64,000 bases of DNA from JBHGYD01 sp041920415. GTDB taxonomy: Bacteria; Bacillota; Bacilli; Bacillales; Anoxybacillaceae. The position numbers were made by a program, and so were the translations under genes. Positions 51,125 through 60,049 of this stretch are shown here, in pieces. The stretch covers positions 8,997 through 72,996 of the forward strand of contig JBHGYD010000015.1 in assembly GCA_041920415.1 (NCBI GenBank), read 5' to 3'. Numbering within the stretch: position 1 is the first letter of the stretch; each line of letters begins with the position of its first letter. The notes beneath the pieces are model-generated. The model was not told where the DNA came from and made no database searches. It saw only the letters and a program-made list of their open reading frames with translations.

Positions 51125-51955
51125 ATGTGGCTATTGGCCGCCTTATTAACCGCTGTTTGTTTTGGCATTAACAATACGCTGTTCAAATGGAGTACGCGAT
51201 ATCAAATGTCAAAACAAAATATTCAACTGTTTTTCTACCTTGTTGCCTTCGTCGTCACGTTCAGTTACGGATGGGGGAAGCAGGCGTTAACGCCAAGTTT
51301 TTTGTCGGTTGTTCTTGGTGCGCTCATCGGAGTATTCAATGCGAATGGGAATATTCAAATGTCGTTTGCTTTTGAAAAGGGACCAGCAAGTTTAACGGCG
51401 CCGTTAATTGCTGTGAATGCGATTTTTCCGGTCTTATCAGCGGGAATGGTGTTTGGTGAACATGTTCCGCTCATCCATTGGATTGGCATCTTATGCATGT
51501 TATGCTCTGCAGCCGTCATTCAATATACTCCTAATACAAAAGGGGATTATGAATACATACCGTGGCTGTCACGCGTTGCTCTTGCGGTGCTTTCGTTTGG
51601 AACGGTTGGCGTTTTAATGAAAGTTTCTTCTTACCTTGGGATTGGCTCGTTGGATGTACTGACAGCGATGTACGGGGGCGGGAGCCTTTATTTAGCACTA
51701 CGATGCGGCAAAGAAAAAGTGCAAGTGCGCGAATTCAAATTAGGAGCGACCATTGCCATGTTTAGCGTCATTGGATTTAGCTGTTATTTTTATGCGTTAA
51801 AAAAAGGAATGGCGACCGTGGTGTTTCCAGTCGTTAGCTTAAACTGCTTAGTCGTCGTGATAGCCGGATGTTATCTTTTTAAAGAAAAGTTAAAAACATA
51901 CCAAGTTTTAGGTATTGTAACTGCGTTATTTGGTTTAATCCTTACAAAGCTATAG
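51125..51955 (+). CDS. DMT-superfamily (EamA-like) transporter
   Basis: 276 residues with ten hydrophobic segments in two repeated halves, as in EamA/DMT permeases. Half one: NNTLFKWSTRY, GASLTAP-like segment KGPASLTAPLIAVNAIFPVLSAG and GEHVPLIHWIGI. Half two: KKGMATVVFPVVSLNCLVVV and KEKLKTYQVLGIVTALFGLIL. It should export or import a small metabolite. The ATG at 51125 has GGGGGAGAG upstream; a possible promoter (TTGACG at 51057, TATAAT at 51082, spacer 19) precedes it. The gap 50715-51056 shows no gene. Confidence 0.8.
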   Translation: MWLLAALLTAVCFGINNTLFKWSTRYQMSKQNIQLFFYLVAFVVTFSYGWGKQALTPSFLSVVLGALIGVFNANGNIQMSFAFEKGPASLTAPLIAVNAIFPVLSAGMVFGEHVPLIHWIGILCMLCSAAVIQYTPNTKGDYEYIPWLSRVALAVLSFGTVGVLMKVSSYLGIGSLDVLTAMYGGGSLYLALRCGKEKVQVREFKLGATIAMFSVIGFSCYFYALKKGMATVVFPVVSLNCLVVVIAGCYLFKEKLKTYQVLGIVTALFGLILTKL

Positions 51956-52045
51956 AAAAAAGTAAATAAAAACGGATAGTATTTGAACGTAGCTCGCTCA
52001 TACTAATAACTGCTCACTTTAACAGAAATAGGGGGTTGATTTCGA

Positions 52046-52453
52046 ATGAGATGGCAAACAGCGCTTTTAACGTTATTAAAGGAGCGAAGAGACCATTCTA
52101 TCGCATTGGCGATTGATACGTCAGATCGCCCATCTCGTCCGGTTCTCATTCAAAATATTGTAAAATTGTTTGAAAAAGTGAAGCCAGATACACTGTTAGT
52201 ACAAGCTGACTTTAAAATTCGTGATGTATCGCCCGTTGGAACGGCGGTCATTAAATATTTTAAACACGGGAAATCGTCATATACAGAAGTATTAGAATGG
52301 GCAAAAGAAGAAAAAATAGATACGCTCTTTTACATTACGGATGTGACGGGGTATTTTTACGAAGAACTGGAGGTCAATTACGAAGTGTTTTGGCTCGTTC
52401 CAGATGATTATTTACCGCGCGTTCCGTTTGGAAAAGCGATTAGAGTAGCATAA
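52046..52453 (+). CDS. short VWA-like (DUF2201-type) protein
   Basis: 135 residues. The order IALAIDTSDR (19-28), LLVQADFKIRDV (51-62), DTLFYITDVTGYF (about 93-105) and FWLVPDDYLPRVPFGKAIRV at the end matches the C-terminal von Willebrand A-like domain of DUF2201 metallopeptidase-like proteins. Those proteins have a longer N-terminal part, which is absent, so this is either a stand-alone domain or a shortened relative. The metal-site DxSxS is altered (DTSDR). GGGGG ribosome site 11 bases before the ATG; own terminator. Confidence 0.6.
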   Translation: MRWQTALLTLLKERRDHSIALAIDTSDRPSRPVLIQNIVKLFEKVKPDTLLVQADFKIRDVSPVGTAVIKYFKHGKSSYTEVLEWAKEEKIDTLFYITDVTGYFYEELEVNYEVFWLVPDDYLPRVPFGKAIRVA

Positions 52454-52458
52454 AAGGG

Positions 52459-52505
52459 GAGGATGTCCCAAAAATCTAACTTTGGGGACATCCTCTTTTT
52501 TCGTT
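52459..52505 (+). terminator. terminator of the VWA-like gene
   Basis: GAGGATGTCCC / GGGACATCCTC 11-bp stem followed by TTTTTTT. Confidence 0.8.
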
Positions 52506-52710
52506 TACTCAGGCATGTTTTTGCTGATGGGTCTGGTTTGAATGAAGAGTGATGGTCTTTATCTTTTAGTTCGGCAATCATGCCGCTTGCAGTGTGATGC
52601 AAGTTTTTACGATATCTAAACCGAGTATTTAGCCGCGAACAGCTTATTGTTTCATTATGGGAATATGATACCGAAACGGTATGGATAATTGGGTATAAAT
52701 GGATGAAATC

Positions 52711-52753
52711 ATCACAAAACGTCTACCTCATCTAGGTAGACGTTTTGTGATGT
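52711..52753. repeat. 19-bp perfect palindrome before amtB
   Basis: CATCACAAAACGTCTACCT, 5-base loop CATCT, and its exact complement. Neither side has a T-run, so it is not a plain terminator. Apart from this and the boxes below, 52506-52882 holds no gene. Confidence 0.6.
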
Positions 52754-52823
52754 TAATAAATTTAACATTTTTTCGTTTGTAATCGTTTTCGATAGAAAAT
52801 AACGGTTGATAACGAATGTTTTA

Positions 52824-52863
52824 TGTAATATATTATAACATAAATATGTTATATAAAATAACA
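52824..52863 (+). promoter_or_regulatory. two TnrA/GlnR boxes before amtB
   Basis: TGTAATATATTATAACA (52824-52840) fits TGTnAnAWWWTnTnACA at every position; TGTTATATAAAATAACA (52847-52863) has one mismatch. Such sites mediate nitrogen control of nrgA/amtB in Bacillus. The second box ends only 20 bases before the start codon. Confidence 0.8.
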
Positions 52864-52882
52864 AATAGAAAGGGAGATGGAG

Positions 52883-54187
52883 ATGAGTCCAAAGGAACTG
52901 TCGGTTGCCATTGATTCGTTATGGGTGATGGTGAGTGCGATTTTAGTAATCGGAATGCAAGCGGGGTTTGCTTTATTAGAAGCAGGGTCAACGCGGATGA
53001 AAAACTCTGGTCACGTAGCGGGAAAACAAATTTTAAGCTTTGCGATTGCTTCTCTTGCGTTTTGGGCATTTGGCTTTGCGATTACTTTTGGGAAAGGAAA
53101 CAGCTTCATCGGTACGGAAGGATGGTTTTTAAAAGAAGGAAACGGAACGTTTGATTCTTTATCATGGACGAATGTTCCGTTGTCGCTAAAATTTTTGTTT
53201 CAGCTCGGGTTTGCCGGGGTATCCCTTGCGATTGCTTGGGGAGGATTTGCCGAACGGGCGAAATTATCGGTGTATTTTATTTTCGGTGCGATTTTTACGA
53301 TTGCCATTTATCCGGTTATTGGTCACTGGGTATGGGGTGGTGGATGGCTCGGTACGTTAGGTATGCAAGATTTTGCCGGTTCAACGGTCGTTCATTTGCA
53401 AGGAGCGATCGCGGCTCTTGTTGCGACGGTATTACTTGGACCACGGATCGGTAAATTTAATAAAGATAAAACGCCAAATGTCATTCCAGGACATAACCAA
53501 GTATATACGGTCATTGGCGGATTCATTTTATGGGTCGGCTGGTTTGGGTTTAACGCGGGAAGTACGATGGCTGTAGGAAACGGGTTCTTCGGATATGTCG
53601 CGTTAACGACGAACTTAGCTGCCGCAGCAGGGGCGATTGCCGCGATTTTAACAGCGAAAATCATGGTTGGGAAAGCGGACATTCCAGCGATGGTCAACGG
53701 AGTTTTGGCTGCGTTAGTGGCGATTACCGCAGCGTGTGCCTTTGTAGAACCATGGGCAGCCGTGATTATTGGGGCTGTGGCAGGTTCTTTCACATTTTGG
53801 ACTTCCATCTACTTTGAACGAAAAGGGATTGATGACCCGATTTACGCGTTTTCTGTACACGGCATTGCTGGTATAATCGGCACGATTTCAACAGGATTTT
53901 TTGCTTCTCCTCGCTTAGTTAAATTAACAGGAATCGGAAAAGAAGGACTTGTTTATGGTGGTGGGTTTCATCAATTAATCGTGCAAACGGTTGGTGTGTT
54001 AGGCGCGGCAGCCTATGTCGCTGTTGTGTCGTTTGTCGTACTATTTGTCTTAAAGAAAACGATTGGATTACGCGTCACAGCCGAACAAGAAATTTCTGGG
54101 TTAGATATCAGTGAACACGGTTCATACGGTTATCCGGAACAATTGGATCCTGCTTTTATGAACCATTCAAAAACCGTTATTCAATAA
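52883..54187 (+). CDS. amtB: ammonium transporter
   Basis: Membrane channel for ammonium, about 434 residues with 11 helices. Family landmarks: QAGFALLEAGSTRMKN (about 29-44), the twin-His pore environment HWVWGGGWLG and VHGIAGIIGTISTGFF, and the conserved FNAGSTMAVG. A hydrophilic C-tail of about 35 residues provides the PII contact. Two start codons are possible; ATG 52877 touches GGGAG, so ATG 52883 with 6-base spacing is preferred. Controlled by TnrA/GlnR boxes upstream. Unlike the usual amtB-glnK order, no PII gene follows; a terminator and a DUF294 nucleotidyltransferase gene come next. Confidence 0.93.
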   Translation: MSPKELSVAIDSLWVMVSAILVIGMQAGFALLEAGSTRMKNSGHVAGKQILSFAIASLAFWAFGFAITFGKGNSFIGTEGWFLKEGNGTFDSLSWTNVPLSLKFLFQLGFAGVSLAIAWGGFAERAKLSVYFIFGAIFTIAIYPVIGHWVWGGGWLGTLGMQDFAGSTVVHLQGAIAALVATVLLGPRIGKFNKDKTPNVIPGHNQVYTVIGGFILWVGWFGFNAGSTMAVGNGFFGYVALTTNLAAAAGAIAAILTAKIMVGKADIPAMVNGVLAALVAITAACAFVEPWAAVIIGAVAGSFTFWTSIYFERKGIDDPIYAFSVHGIAGIIGTISTGFFASPRLVKLTGIGKEGLVYGGGFHQLIVQTVGVLGAAAYVAVVSFVVLFVLKKTIGLRVTAEQEISGLDISEHGSYGYPEQLDPAFMNHSKTVIQ

Positions 54188-54193
54188 AAAATA

Positions 54194-54229
54194 AAAACCT
54201 GGATTGAAGTGATTTCAATCCGGGTTTTT
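54194..54229 (+). terminator. terminator of amtB
   Basis: AAAACCTGGATTGAA / TTCAATCCGGGTTTT stem (one G-T pair), 5-6-base loop and T-run; it leaves only about 20 bases to the next start. Confidence 0.8.
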
Positions 54230-54247
54230 CAAAGGATGAGGACGAAC

Positions 54248-55300
54248 GTGAACGAGTTATATGAACTCATTCAAAAAATTGATACGTCAGAAACACTTAG
54301 TGAGTTAAGCACGTACCATCATGAACTTGCTTATCGATTGCGGGAGTTAATGAACCAGGATATGGTTTTTACTCTTTCCCATGCGGTGTGTGATGTCCAC
54401 GATGCATTAGTGAAAAAAGCGCTGGCTTTTGCGGAAGAAGCAACGGTTCGTGCTGCAGTTGGCACTCCTCCTACGAAGTGGTGCTGGTATGTAATGGGAA
54501 GCATAGGGAGAGGGGAGCCGACGGTATGGACAGACCAAGATAACGGCATTTTATTTGAGTGCCCGCCTGAAAAAGAGGCGGATTGTTATGAGTTTGTTCG
54601 TTATTTGGCAAGCGTCGGAACGAGCTATTTACACGAAATTGGCTATCCGTATTGCTCAGGAAATGTGATGGCGACGAACCATCGCTGGAGCAAATCGCTT
54701 CGGGATTGGGAGAAACAGATAGATATGTATATTCACCACCATTTGCCCGATGATATTCGTTTTCTTTTCATTGCGATGGATATGCGTCCAATCTATGGAA
54801 CGAGCGATCTGATTATCGACAGCAAGCAAACACTCATCCGACATATTTATGACCATCCGCTTTTACTAAAACGAATGGGGGAACATGTCATGTTTCCGCG
54901 CGTTCCTCTTGGATGGTTTGGGAACTTTCAAATCGAGCGGTGGGGGCGTTATAGCGGCTACATTCATTTAAAACATAGCGGCTACGTACAGCTGGTGAAC
55001 TCATTAAAGTTTTTATCATGTGTTGGAAACATTTCAGCAATGACGACGTGGGAGCGATTGAACCATATTTGCACGCAATTGCTTTTACCACCCTCATTGG
55101 CAAGCAAAGTGGAAGAAGCGTTGCTAACGTGCGTGTATTTCCGATTGAAATATTCGATGGAAACAGGGAGTGACCGCGATTATGTTCCATTACATGTGCT
55201 TGATAAAAACGAGCGATTTCAATTAAAAAAAGCGATGAATGTGGCAAAAACATTGCAGCGCTTTGTCGTGCGACAGGCGGGTGGTTTACGAGATGAATGA
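54248..55300 (+). CDS. DUF294 nucleotidyltransferase-like protein
   Basis: About 350 residues. The nucleotidyltransferase motif MGSIGRGEPTVWTDQDNG (near 82-99 in this numbering) has G-S-x-x-R-G-E and the D-x-D pair needed for metal binding. It is followed by the helical DUF294 C-terminal domain. This fold is shared with GlnD-type uridylyltransferases, but PII modification is only an inference from the neighbouring amtB. ATG 54236 overlaps the only ribosome site (AAAGGATGAGG), so GTG 54248 is preferred. No CBS domains, which many relatives carry. It overlaps the exonuclease gene by 8 bases. Confidence 0.78.
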   Translation: MNELYELIQKIDTSETLSELSTYHHELAYRLRELMNQDMVFTLSHAVCDVHDALVKKALAFAEEATVRAAVGTPPTKWCWYVMGSIGRGEPTVWTDQDNGILFECPPEKEADCYEFVRYLASVGTSYLHEIGYPYCSGNVMATNHRWSKSLRDWEKQIDMYIHHHLPDDIRFLFIAMDMRPIYGTSDLIIDSKQTLIRHIYDHPLLLKRMGEHVMFPRVPLGWFGNFQIERWGRYSGYIHLKHSGYVQLVNSLKFLSCVGNISAMTTWERLNHICTQLLLPPSLASKVEEALLTCVYFRLKYSMETGSDRDYVPLHVLDKNERFQLKKAMNVAKTLQRFVVRQAGGLRDE

Positions 55301-56039
55301 ACAACATCGTTTTTGGCAACGAGCGCTTCGGATGTTGTCAATAGGGTTACCGAGAGATCAGTTATCATCGGTGGGGGAAAATGACCATCATGCGTTTCAG
55401 CAAGAAGTATGGGCTCGTACGTTGCTCAAAGAGTTACAAAAAAAGCATATTGATATGAATACCCGCTTAGAACACGTCACATTTATCATCATTGATACCG
55501 AAACAACCGGCTTTTCTCCGCAACATGGGGATGAAATTTTTGCGATGGCTGCCGCCAAAACGCGTAATGGGGCGCTGAATGATTTTTATTTTAGCCTTAT
55601 TCGCCCCGATAAAGAGATTCCTGAGCATGTTTCGCAATTAACCGGAATCAAAACAGAGGATGTTCAATCTGCTCCACGTCTAGAAGAAGAAATGAACCAC
55701 TTTTTATCTTTTATTAGTGATGGAATCGTCATCGGTTACCACATCGGCCACGATTTATCGTTTATTCATCATTTTCTTTGGACGAAATATCGAACAAAAT
55801 GGACTGCCCGTTTTTTAGACATGCAGCAAATACTTGAAATGATTCATCGCAACACGATGTTCCCAACGTTGGATGAAGCGCTTAGTTATTATGACATTCC
55901 GTGCGAGAAACGACATACAGCCGATGGAGACGTGCAGGCCATGGTTCAGCTATGGAAACGAATGTTAGAAGAATTAAAAAATCAAAGAATAGAAACATTA
56001 TATGATTTATATGCTGCGTTAAGTGTTGCCCCAAGATAA
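55293..56039 (+). CDS. DnaQ-like 3'-5' exonuclease
   Basis: 248 residues. After a 60-residue N-terminal helical part comes the DEDD exonuclease domain: IIIDTETTGFSPQHGDEIF (Exo I, D and E in DTET), GYHIGHDLSFIHHF (Exo II) and KRHTADGDVQAM (Exo III, HxxxxD). The segment RPDKEIPEHVSQLTGI is that of PolC/DnaQ-type enzymes. Its ATG lies within the end of the DUF294 gene, so both are coupled. Pairs of DUF294 nucleotidyltransferase and exonuclease are also known from other bacteria; the joint substrate is unknown. Confidence 0.85.
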   Translation: MNEQHRFWQRALRMLSIGLPRDQLSSVGENDHHAFQQEVWARTLLKELQKKHIDMNTRLEHVTFIIIDTETTGFSPQHGDEIFAMAAAKTRNGALNDFYFSLIRPDKEIPEHVSQLTGIKTEDVQSAPRLEEEMNHFLSFISDGIVIGYHIGHDLSFIHHFLWTKYRTKWTARFLDMQQILEMIHRNTMFPTLDEALSYYDIPCEKRHTADGDVQAMVQLWKRMLEELKNQRIETLYDLYAALSVAPR

Positions 56040-56071
56040 AAGGCTATCTCACTGTTTACGAGATAGCCTTT
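56038..56071. terminator. bidirectional terminator
   Basis: AAAGGCTATCTC / GAGATAGCCTTT 12-bp stem between convergent genes. Confidence 0.75.
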
Positions 56072-56076
56072 CATCA

Positions 56077-56571
56077 TTATAATGGCTTTGTTGGCGTCGG
56101 TTCGGCATAACTTTCTTTATATTTTTCATCAATCATTTTACGAATCTCTTTTATTGATTTCCCTTGCTCGTATTCGGAAATCGCTTCGGCGGCGATGTCT
56201 AAACAAACGCCGCATTTTGTCGCGTGGTCGTCCCAAACGACAGAACCGTCTTTTTTGTTTTCGTACACGAAACAATCGTAGTTATTTTGATGACCGGCTG
56301 CTTCTCCACATCCACAATAGCAAGGGATGTTTTCTAACAGCTCCTTATGTTTGGCCGCCTGTTGATAAAGGACCGCCATGTCTTCTTCATACTGACTTAA
56401 AAAAGTAGGGAGGTGGTCAATGGATTTCGTTGTTTCACGAATATCTCCGGAATGTGTAACGGACTCCGTAGAATGATGCTGCTTATTTTCTGCTGCTTCG
56501 TTTGAAGCGCATGCGCTAAGGAATAAGTTTATGGAAATTAGACAAACACCGACAGTTAGGCTTGTCTTCAT
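56077..56571 (-). CDS. PCYCGC-motif lipoprotein
   Basis: 164 residues with a lipoprotein signal: hydrophobic 4-18 and lipobox LSAC (C21). The name-giving PCYCGC motif lies at 83-88; further cysteines stand in YDCFVY and KCGVCLDIA. The cysteine set suggests metal or redox binding outside the membrane. A YEQGKSIKEIRKMIDEKY helix follows. Function unknown. An AAAGGG site is about 11 bases before the ATG. Confidence 0.85.
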   Translation of the reverse strand: MKTSLTVGVCLISINLFLSACASNEAAENKQHHSTESVTHSGDIRETTKSIDHLPTFLSQYEEDMAVLYQQAAKHKELLENIPCYCGCGEAAGHQNNYDCFVYENKKDGSVVWDDHATKCGVCLDIAAEAISEYEQGKSIKEIRKMIDEKYKESYAEPTPTKPL

Positions 56572-56644
56572 AAGTGAATCAGCCCTTTCTTTGGTTATTT
56601 TTCATCAACATAACATAGTTCAAATTAATCAGCAATAATTCATT

Positions 56645-56815
56645 CATAAACTTTCTTGTTACATGATCTTTAATCGGCATTAATTGTTACTGATGAAGAA
56701 GAAAGGATAACAGAAAAACCACAAAATGATGAGGTACCCCAATTGGTTAAGAATATAATTCAATCTAGAATGAAAACAGATGATGACGAGGAAGAAGAAA
56801 CACATTCATTATAAC
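56645..56815 (+). other. possible 3' remnant of a gene
   Basis: One frame reads VTDEEERITEKPQNDEVPQL and then VKNIIQSRMKTDDDEEEETHSL before a stop at about 56812. Composition looks protein-like, but no start or ribosome site exists. Otherwise 56572-56904 is AT-rich with nothing recognisable. Confidence 0.25.
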
Positions 56816-56904
56816 ATTACCAATTATTACCTATCGTACAATATTTTGTTCACTTACATACTACTATCGAACAAACACTGTAAGAGGAATAGGGAGCATC
56901 GCTT

Positions 56905-57910
56905 ATGTCACAAGTTTCAAGCCATCTTGAGGTCACTACATTGGAAGCAGCATCATTATGGTCAACATATATGCAAATGTCGATTTCGCAAAAGATGCTA
57001 GCGCACTTTAAGATTACCTGCGAAAATGAAGATGTTCAAACAATCGTCAATAGTGCAGTAACTATGACGAACGAGATTTATGAGACAGTAAAGCAGTTGC
57101 TTCAGAAAGCACAGATAGTCCTGCCTTATGGGTTTACGGATGAAGATGTCAATTTAACTGCACCAAAGTTATTTACGGATAATTACAGGCTGTTTTATTT
57201 AAAGCATATGTCATCTGTTGGAATGGTTAAGTTTGCGCTTGATAAAGCAACAGCAGTTCATTTAGATGTACGGCAATTTTACACGACTGTATCCAGAAAA
57301 CAAACGCTTTACTCGATGAAGTAATCGAAGCATTATCGAATAGAGGGCTTACAATTCGTTTCCCGGTTGTGCAAATGCCAAAAAAGTGGAATTTCCGACG
57401 AAGAAAAGTTATTTATCCAATCTCTTTGTAGCACAACGTCCATTAAACATCATTGAAATCACACAAATCAGAACTTCAATTGATACGAACGAAATCGGTC
57501 AAGCTTTATTATTGGGATTTTCAAAAACCGTTCAATCGGAAAAAATTTGCAAATATATGCTTCGTGACAAAGAGATTGCGAAAAAGCATATAGATATATT
57601 TACTGGACTATTAGCAAAAGAAGATATCAACTCACCAATGACATTCGGTAATGCGGTTACAAATTCAACAATGACACCATATTCAGACCGTCTTATGCTA
57701 TACCATGTAATATTTTTAAATAGTGTCGGCATTAATAACTATGGAAAAGCGTTAGGTATCGTAACTCGCAAAGACTTAATTGCCGATTACAAAAGACTTA
57801 TGATGGAGATTGCTGACTACGCAGAAGATGGAATGATTATGATGCTAGAAAACGGTTGGTTCGAACAGCCGCCGCAGCCAGTCAGCAGGGAGGAATTAAT
57901 AGGGGGATAA
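56905..57910 (+). pseudogene. frameshifted DUF3231 gene
   Basis: The three reading-frame pieces together give one DUF3231 protein of about 330 residues: 56905 onward LEVTTLEAASLWSTYMQMSIS...RQFYTTVSRK; a middle piece in another frame (TNALLDEVIEALSNRGL); and from about 57386 EFPTKKSYLSNLFVAQRPLN to the end EELIGG. Two frameshifts, near 57300 and 57388, break it. DUF3231 proteins are two tandem ferritin-like helical domains of unknown role. The ribosome site AGGGAG and both halves are well preserved, so the damage is recent or reflects sequencing error. Confidence 0.75.
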
Positions 57911-58030
57911 TGAAACAGAAAGGATGGACTAATGCGATTCATCCTTTTTGCGTTCTGTTAGTAAATATAGTAAAACTTATATATAAGAACGAATGTTTTA
58001 TGTTAGATCGGAGAAGGAGAATAAGAAAGA

Positions 58031-58849
58031 ATGAAAATAAACGAAATACAATCAAAAAGTATACTAACACCAGCCGGTGGTTTTATTACTGAGTTCACCC
58101 ATACACTAAATCCGTATGCTGGCTGTGCCTTTGGATGTTCTTACTGCTATGTAAGACAAATGCCGATTGCGCTGTATCGTGACGAAGAATGGGGAACATG
58201 GGTGGATATAAAGCGGAATGCTGCGGACCTATTGTTAAAAGAAATAAAAAAAGCGAAGAAGAAAGGTCCGGTAACCATCTTTATGTCATCAGCAACAGAC
58301 CCTTATCAACCGATCGAATATAAAGCACGTATTACGCGTTCGCTTCTTGAAGCGATGTTAATCGAAAAACCAGATTTTTTATTTTTACAAACACGTTCAC
58401 CGCTCTGTACAAGGGATATTGATTTGTTTCAGCAATTTGGTCAGTCGATTCGTGTAAGTATGACGATTGAAACAGATTTAGAGTATATCCGCAAAGCTTT
58501 TACACCATCAGCGCCACCCATTCCCGCACGTTTAAAGGCATTAAAACAAATCACTGAAGCAGGTGTGCCGACACAAGTCGCAATTGCACCATTATTACCA
58601 TGTTCGAAACAAGTTGCAAAAACGTTGCGAAAAGTTACAAATCGTGCGGTTATTGACAATTTTTTTATGGGCGATGGCAGCAGGGGAAGAAGAACAGAAA
58701 AAATGGGAATCCGAGCAATTTACGAACGATTAAACCTTCTTCCTTGGTATCATCCAAATGCTTATAAAGTTGTTTTGAAATTGTTGCAACAAGAGTTTGA
58801 GGATGTTGAACTATTAATCTCTCAACAAGGTTTTATGCCAAATCAATGA
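58031..58849 (+). CDS. radical SAM protein of the SPL (spore photoproduct lyase-like) group
   Basis: 272-residue radical SAM enzyme. The 4Fe-4S cysteines are C32, C36 and C39 in GCAFGCSYCYV. FMSSATDPYQPIE (about 90-102) and VSMTIETD are characteristic of the SPL-like/Rv2578c-type subgroup. It is shorter than true spore photoproduct lyase (about 340), so DNA repair is only a possibility. An AAGGAG site precedes the ATG by about 11 bases. It follows the broken DUF3231 gene by 120 bases. Confidence 0.82.
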   Translation: MKINEIQSKSILTPAGGFITEFTHTLNPYAGCAFGCSYCYVRQMPIALYRDEEWGTWVDIKRNAADLLLKEIKKAKKKGPVTIFMSSATDPYQPIEYKARITRSLLEAMLIEKPDFLFLQTRSPLCTRDIDLFQQFGQSIRVSMTIETDLEYIRKAFTPSAPPIPARLKALKQITEAGVPTQVAIAPLLPCSKQVAKTLRKVTNRAVIDNFFMGDGSRGRRTEKMGIRAIYERLNLLPWYHPNAYKVVLKLLQQEFEDVELLISQQGFMPNQ

Positions 58850-58887
58850 AAAAGGTCATTCTCATAAAAACTGAGAATGACCTTTTT
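58849..58887. terminator. bidirectional terminator
   Basis: AAAAAGGTCATTCTCA / TGAGAATGACCTTTTT 16-bp perfect stem between convergent genes. Confidence 0.85.
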
Positions 58888-58890
58888 ATA

Positions 58891-59859
58891 TTAGTTTTCT
58901 AAGAAATATTTTTCGATATCGTCTAACATTAAATGAGCTGCTAGTACACCGCCAGCGGTATTCCAAATCGTATCGCTTACTTTATACACTTTTCCTTGTT
59001 TTGCTACATTTAAGTTTTTAAATAGGGGATCGTTAATCCATTCTTTTTCTACTTTTGTAGCGGCACCGTCTCCTTCGTCATAAGTGAAGTAGAAGAGGAT
59101 ATCGCCGTCCATTGCCGGAATGCGCTCTTTTGTCACTCCTTTTTCCGCAAAGTCATTAACGTTTTGTGATTCAGGACGAGCAAATCCTAATTGATCTAAA
59201 ATGACTCCTGAGAAAGTATCTTTATGATAAATTCGCACGTCGCCAGCCATAAAACGTACAATGGATACTTTCGTTTTTAGTTTATCGCCTAATTTTGCTT
59301 TTAAATCTTTGATGCGTTGATCATATTGAGCAATGACTTCTTTTCCTTTTTCTTCTTTATTCACTGCTTTTGCATATAACATGAAATTATCTTTCCAGTT
59401 GCCTCTTAACGTTTCTGAAAATACCGTTGGAGCAATGGCTTTAAGTTGTTCATAAATTTTTTCTTGACGCATTTTGTTGCCGATAATTAAATCAGGTTTT
59501 AATGCAGCGATGGCTTCTACATTTGGTGCGTCTTCTGTTCCGAGTTCTTTTACGCCATTCATTTTGTCTTTAATGTGATCGTACCAAGGGTTTCCAGTCC
59601 AAGATTTAACCGCCCCGACTGGTTTTACGCCTAATGCTAATAATGCTTCTGTTCCTTCATTTGTTAAAACGACGACACGTTTTGGAGTGCCTTTGATTTC
59701 GGTTGTTCCCATAGCATGTTCAACGGTATAACTTGTTGCTTTTTCTGTTTTTTCTTTTTTTGGTTCAGCTTCTTCTTTCGCGCCGCCACAACCAGCGAGT
59801 ACGAAAAGAAGGGCGAACACCATAGTTGCGAAAAAAGTAAATCTGTGCTGCTTCAACAT
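58891..59859 (-). CDS. iron-siderophore ABC transporter substrate-binding lipoprotein
   Basis: 322 residues. Signal peptide with lipobox LAGC (C about 22), Lys/Glu-rich linker, then a two-lobe FecB/FhuD-type domain: TPKRVVVLTNEGTEALLALGVKPVGA (about 58-83), LKPDLIIGNKMR and IYHKDTFSGVILDQLGFARP. It captures a ferric siderophore at the cell surface and delivers it to the two permeases encoded divergently. The frame is open upstream across the Fur boxes, but GGAGGG is 9 bases before ATG 59859. Transcribed from a Fur-box-overlapped promoter. Confidence 0.9.
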   Translation of the reverse strand: MLKQHRFTFFATMVFALLFVLAGCGGAKEEAEPKKEKTEKATSYTVEHAMGTTEIKGTPKRVVVLTNEGTEALLALGVKPVGAVKSWTGNPWYDHIKDKMNGVKELGTEDAPNVEAIAALKPDLIIGNKMRQEKIYEQLKAIAPTVFSETLRGNWKDNFMLYAKAVNKEEKGKEVIAQYDQRIKDLKAKLGDKLKTKVSIVRFMAGDVRIYHKDTFSGVILDQLGFARPESQNVNDFAEKGVTKERIPAMDGDILFYFTYDEGDGAATKVEKEWINDPLFKNLNVAKQGKVYKVSDTIWNTAGGVLAAHLMLDDIEKYFLEN

Positions 59860-59878
59860 TATGTATTCCCTCCATTTG

Positions 59879-59993
59879 TGATAATGATTTTCATTCACAA
59901 GAAAAATAATAATGGTATTGATAATCATTGTCAACAAAATAATGAAAATAATTCTCATAACCGTTGACATTGATAGTCATTATCAAATAGACT
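59879..59993. promoter_or_regulatory. divergent Fur-controlled promoters with four Fur boxes
   Basis: Fur 7-1-7-like sites (TGATAATnATTATCA): 59879-59893 (one mismatch), 59919-59933 (one), 59943-59957 (two), 59971-59985 (one). Minus promoter: TTGACA (59934-59929), 17-base spacer, TATTAT (59911-59906), with a Fur box in the spacer. Plus promoter: TTGACA (59964-59969), 18-base spacer, TAGACT, again with a Fur box between. Iron starvation should switch on both sides. Confidence 0.8.
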
Positions 59994-60049
59994 TGTATTG
60001 TAAAGATCGTTGAAATGGTTGACTTTGTGATGAGGGAGCTAGACAAGAG

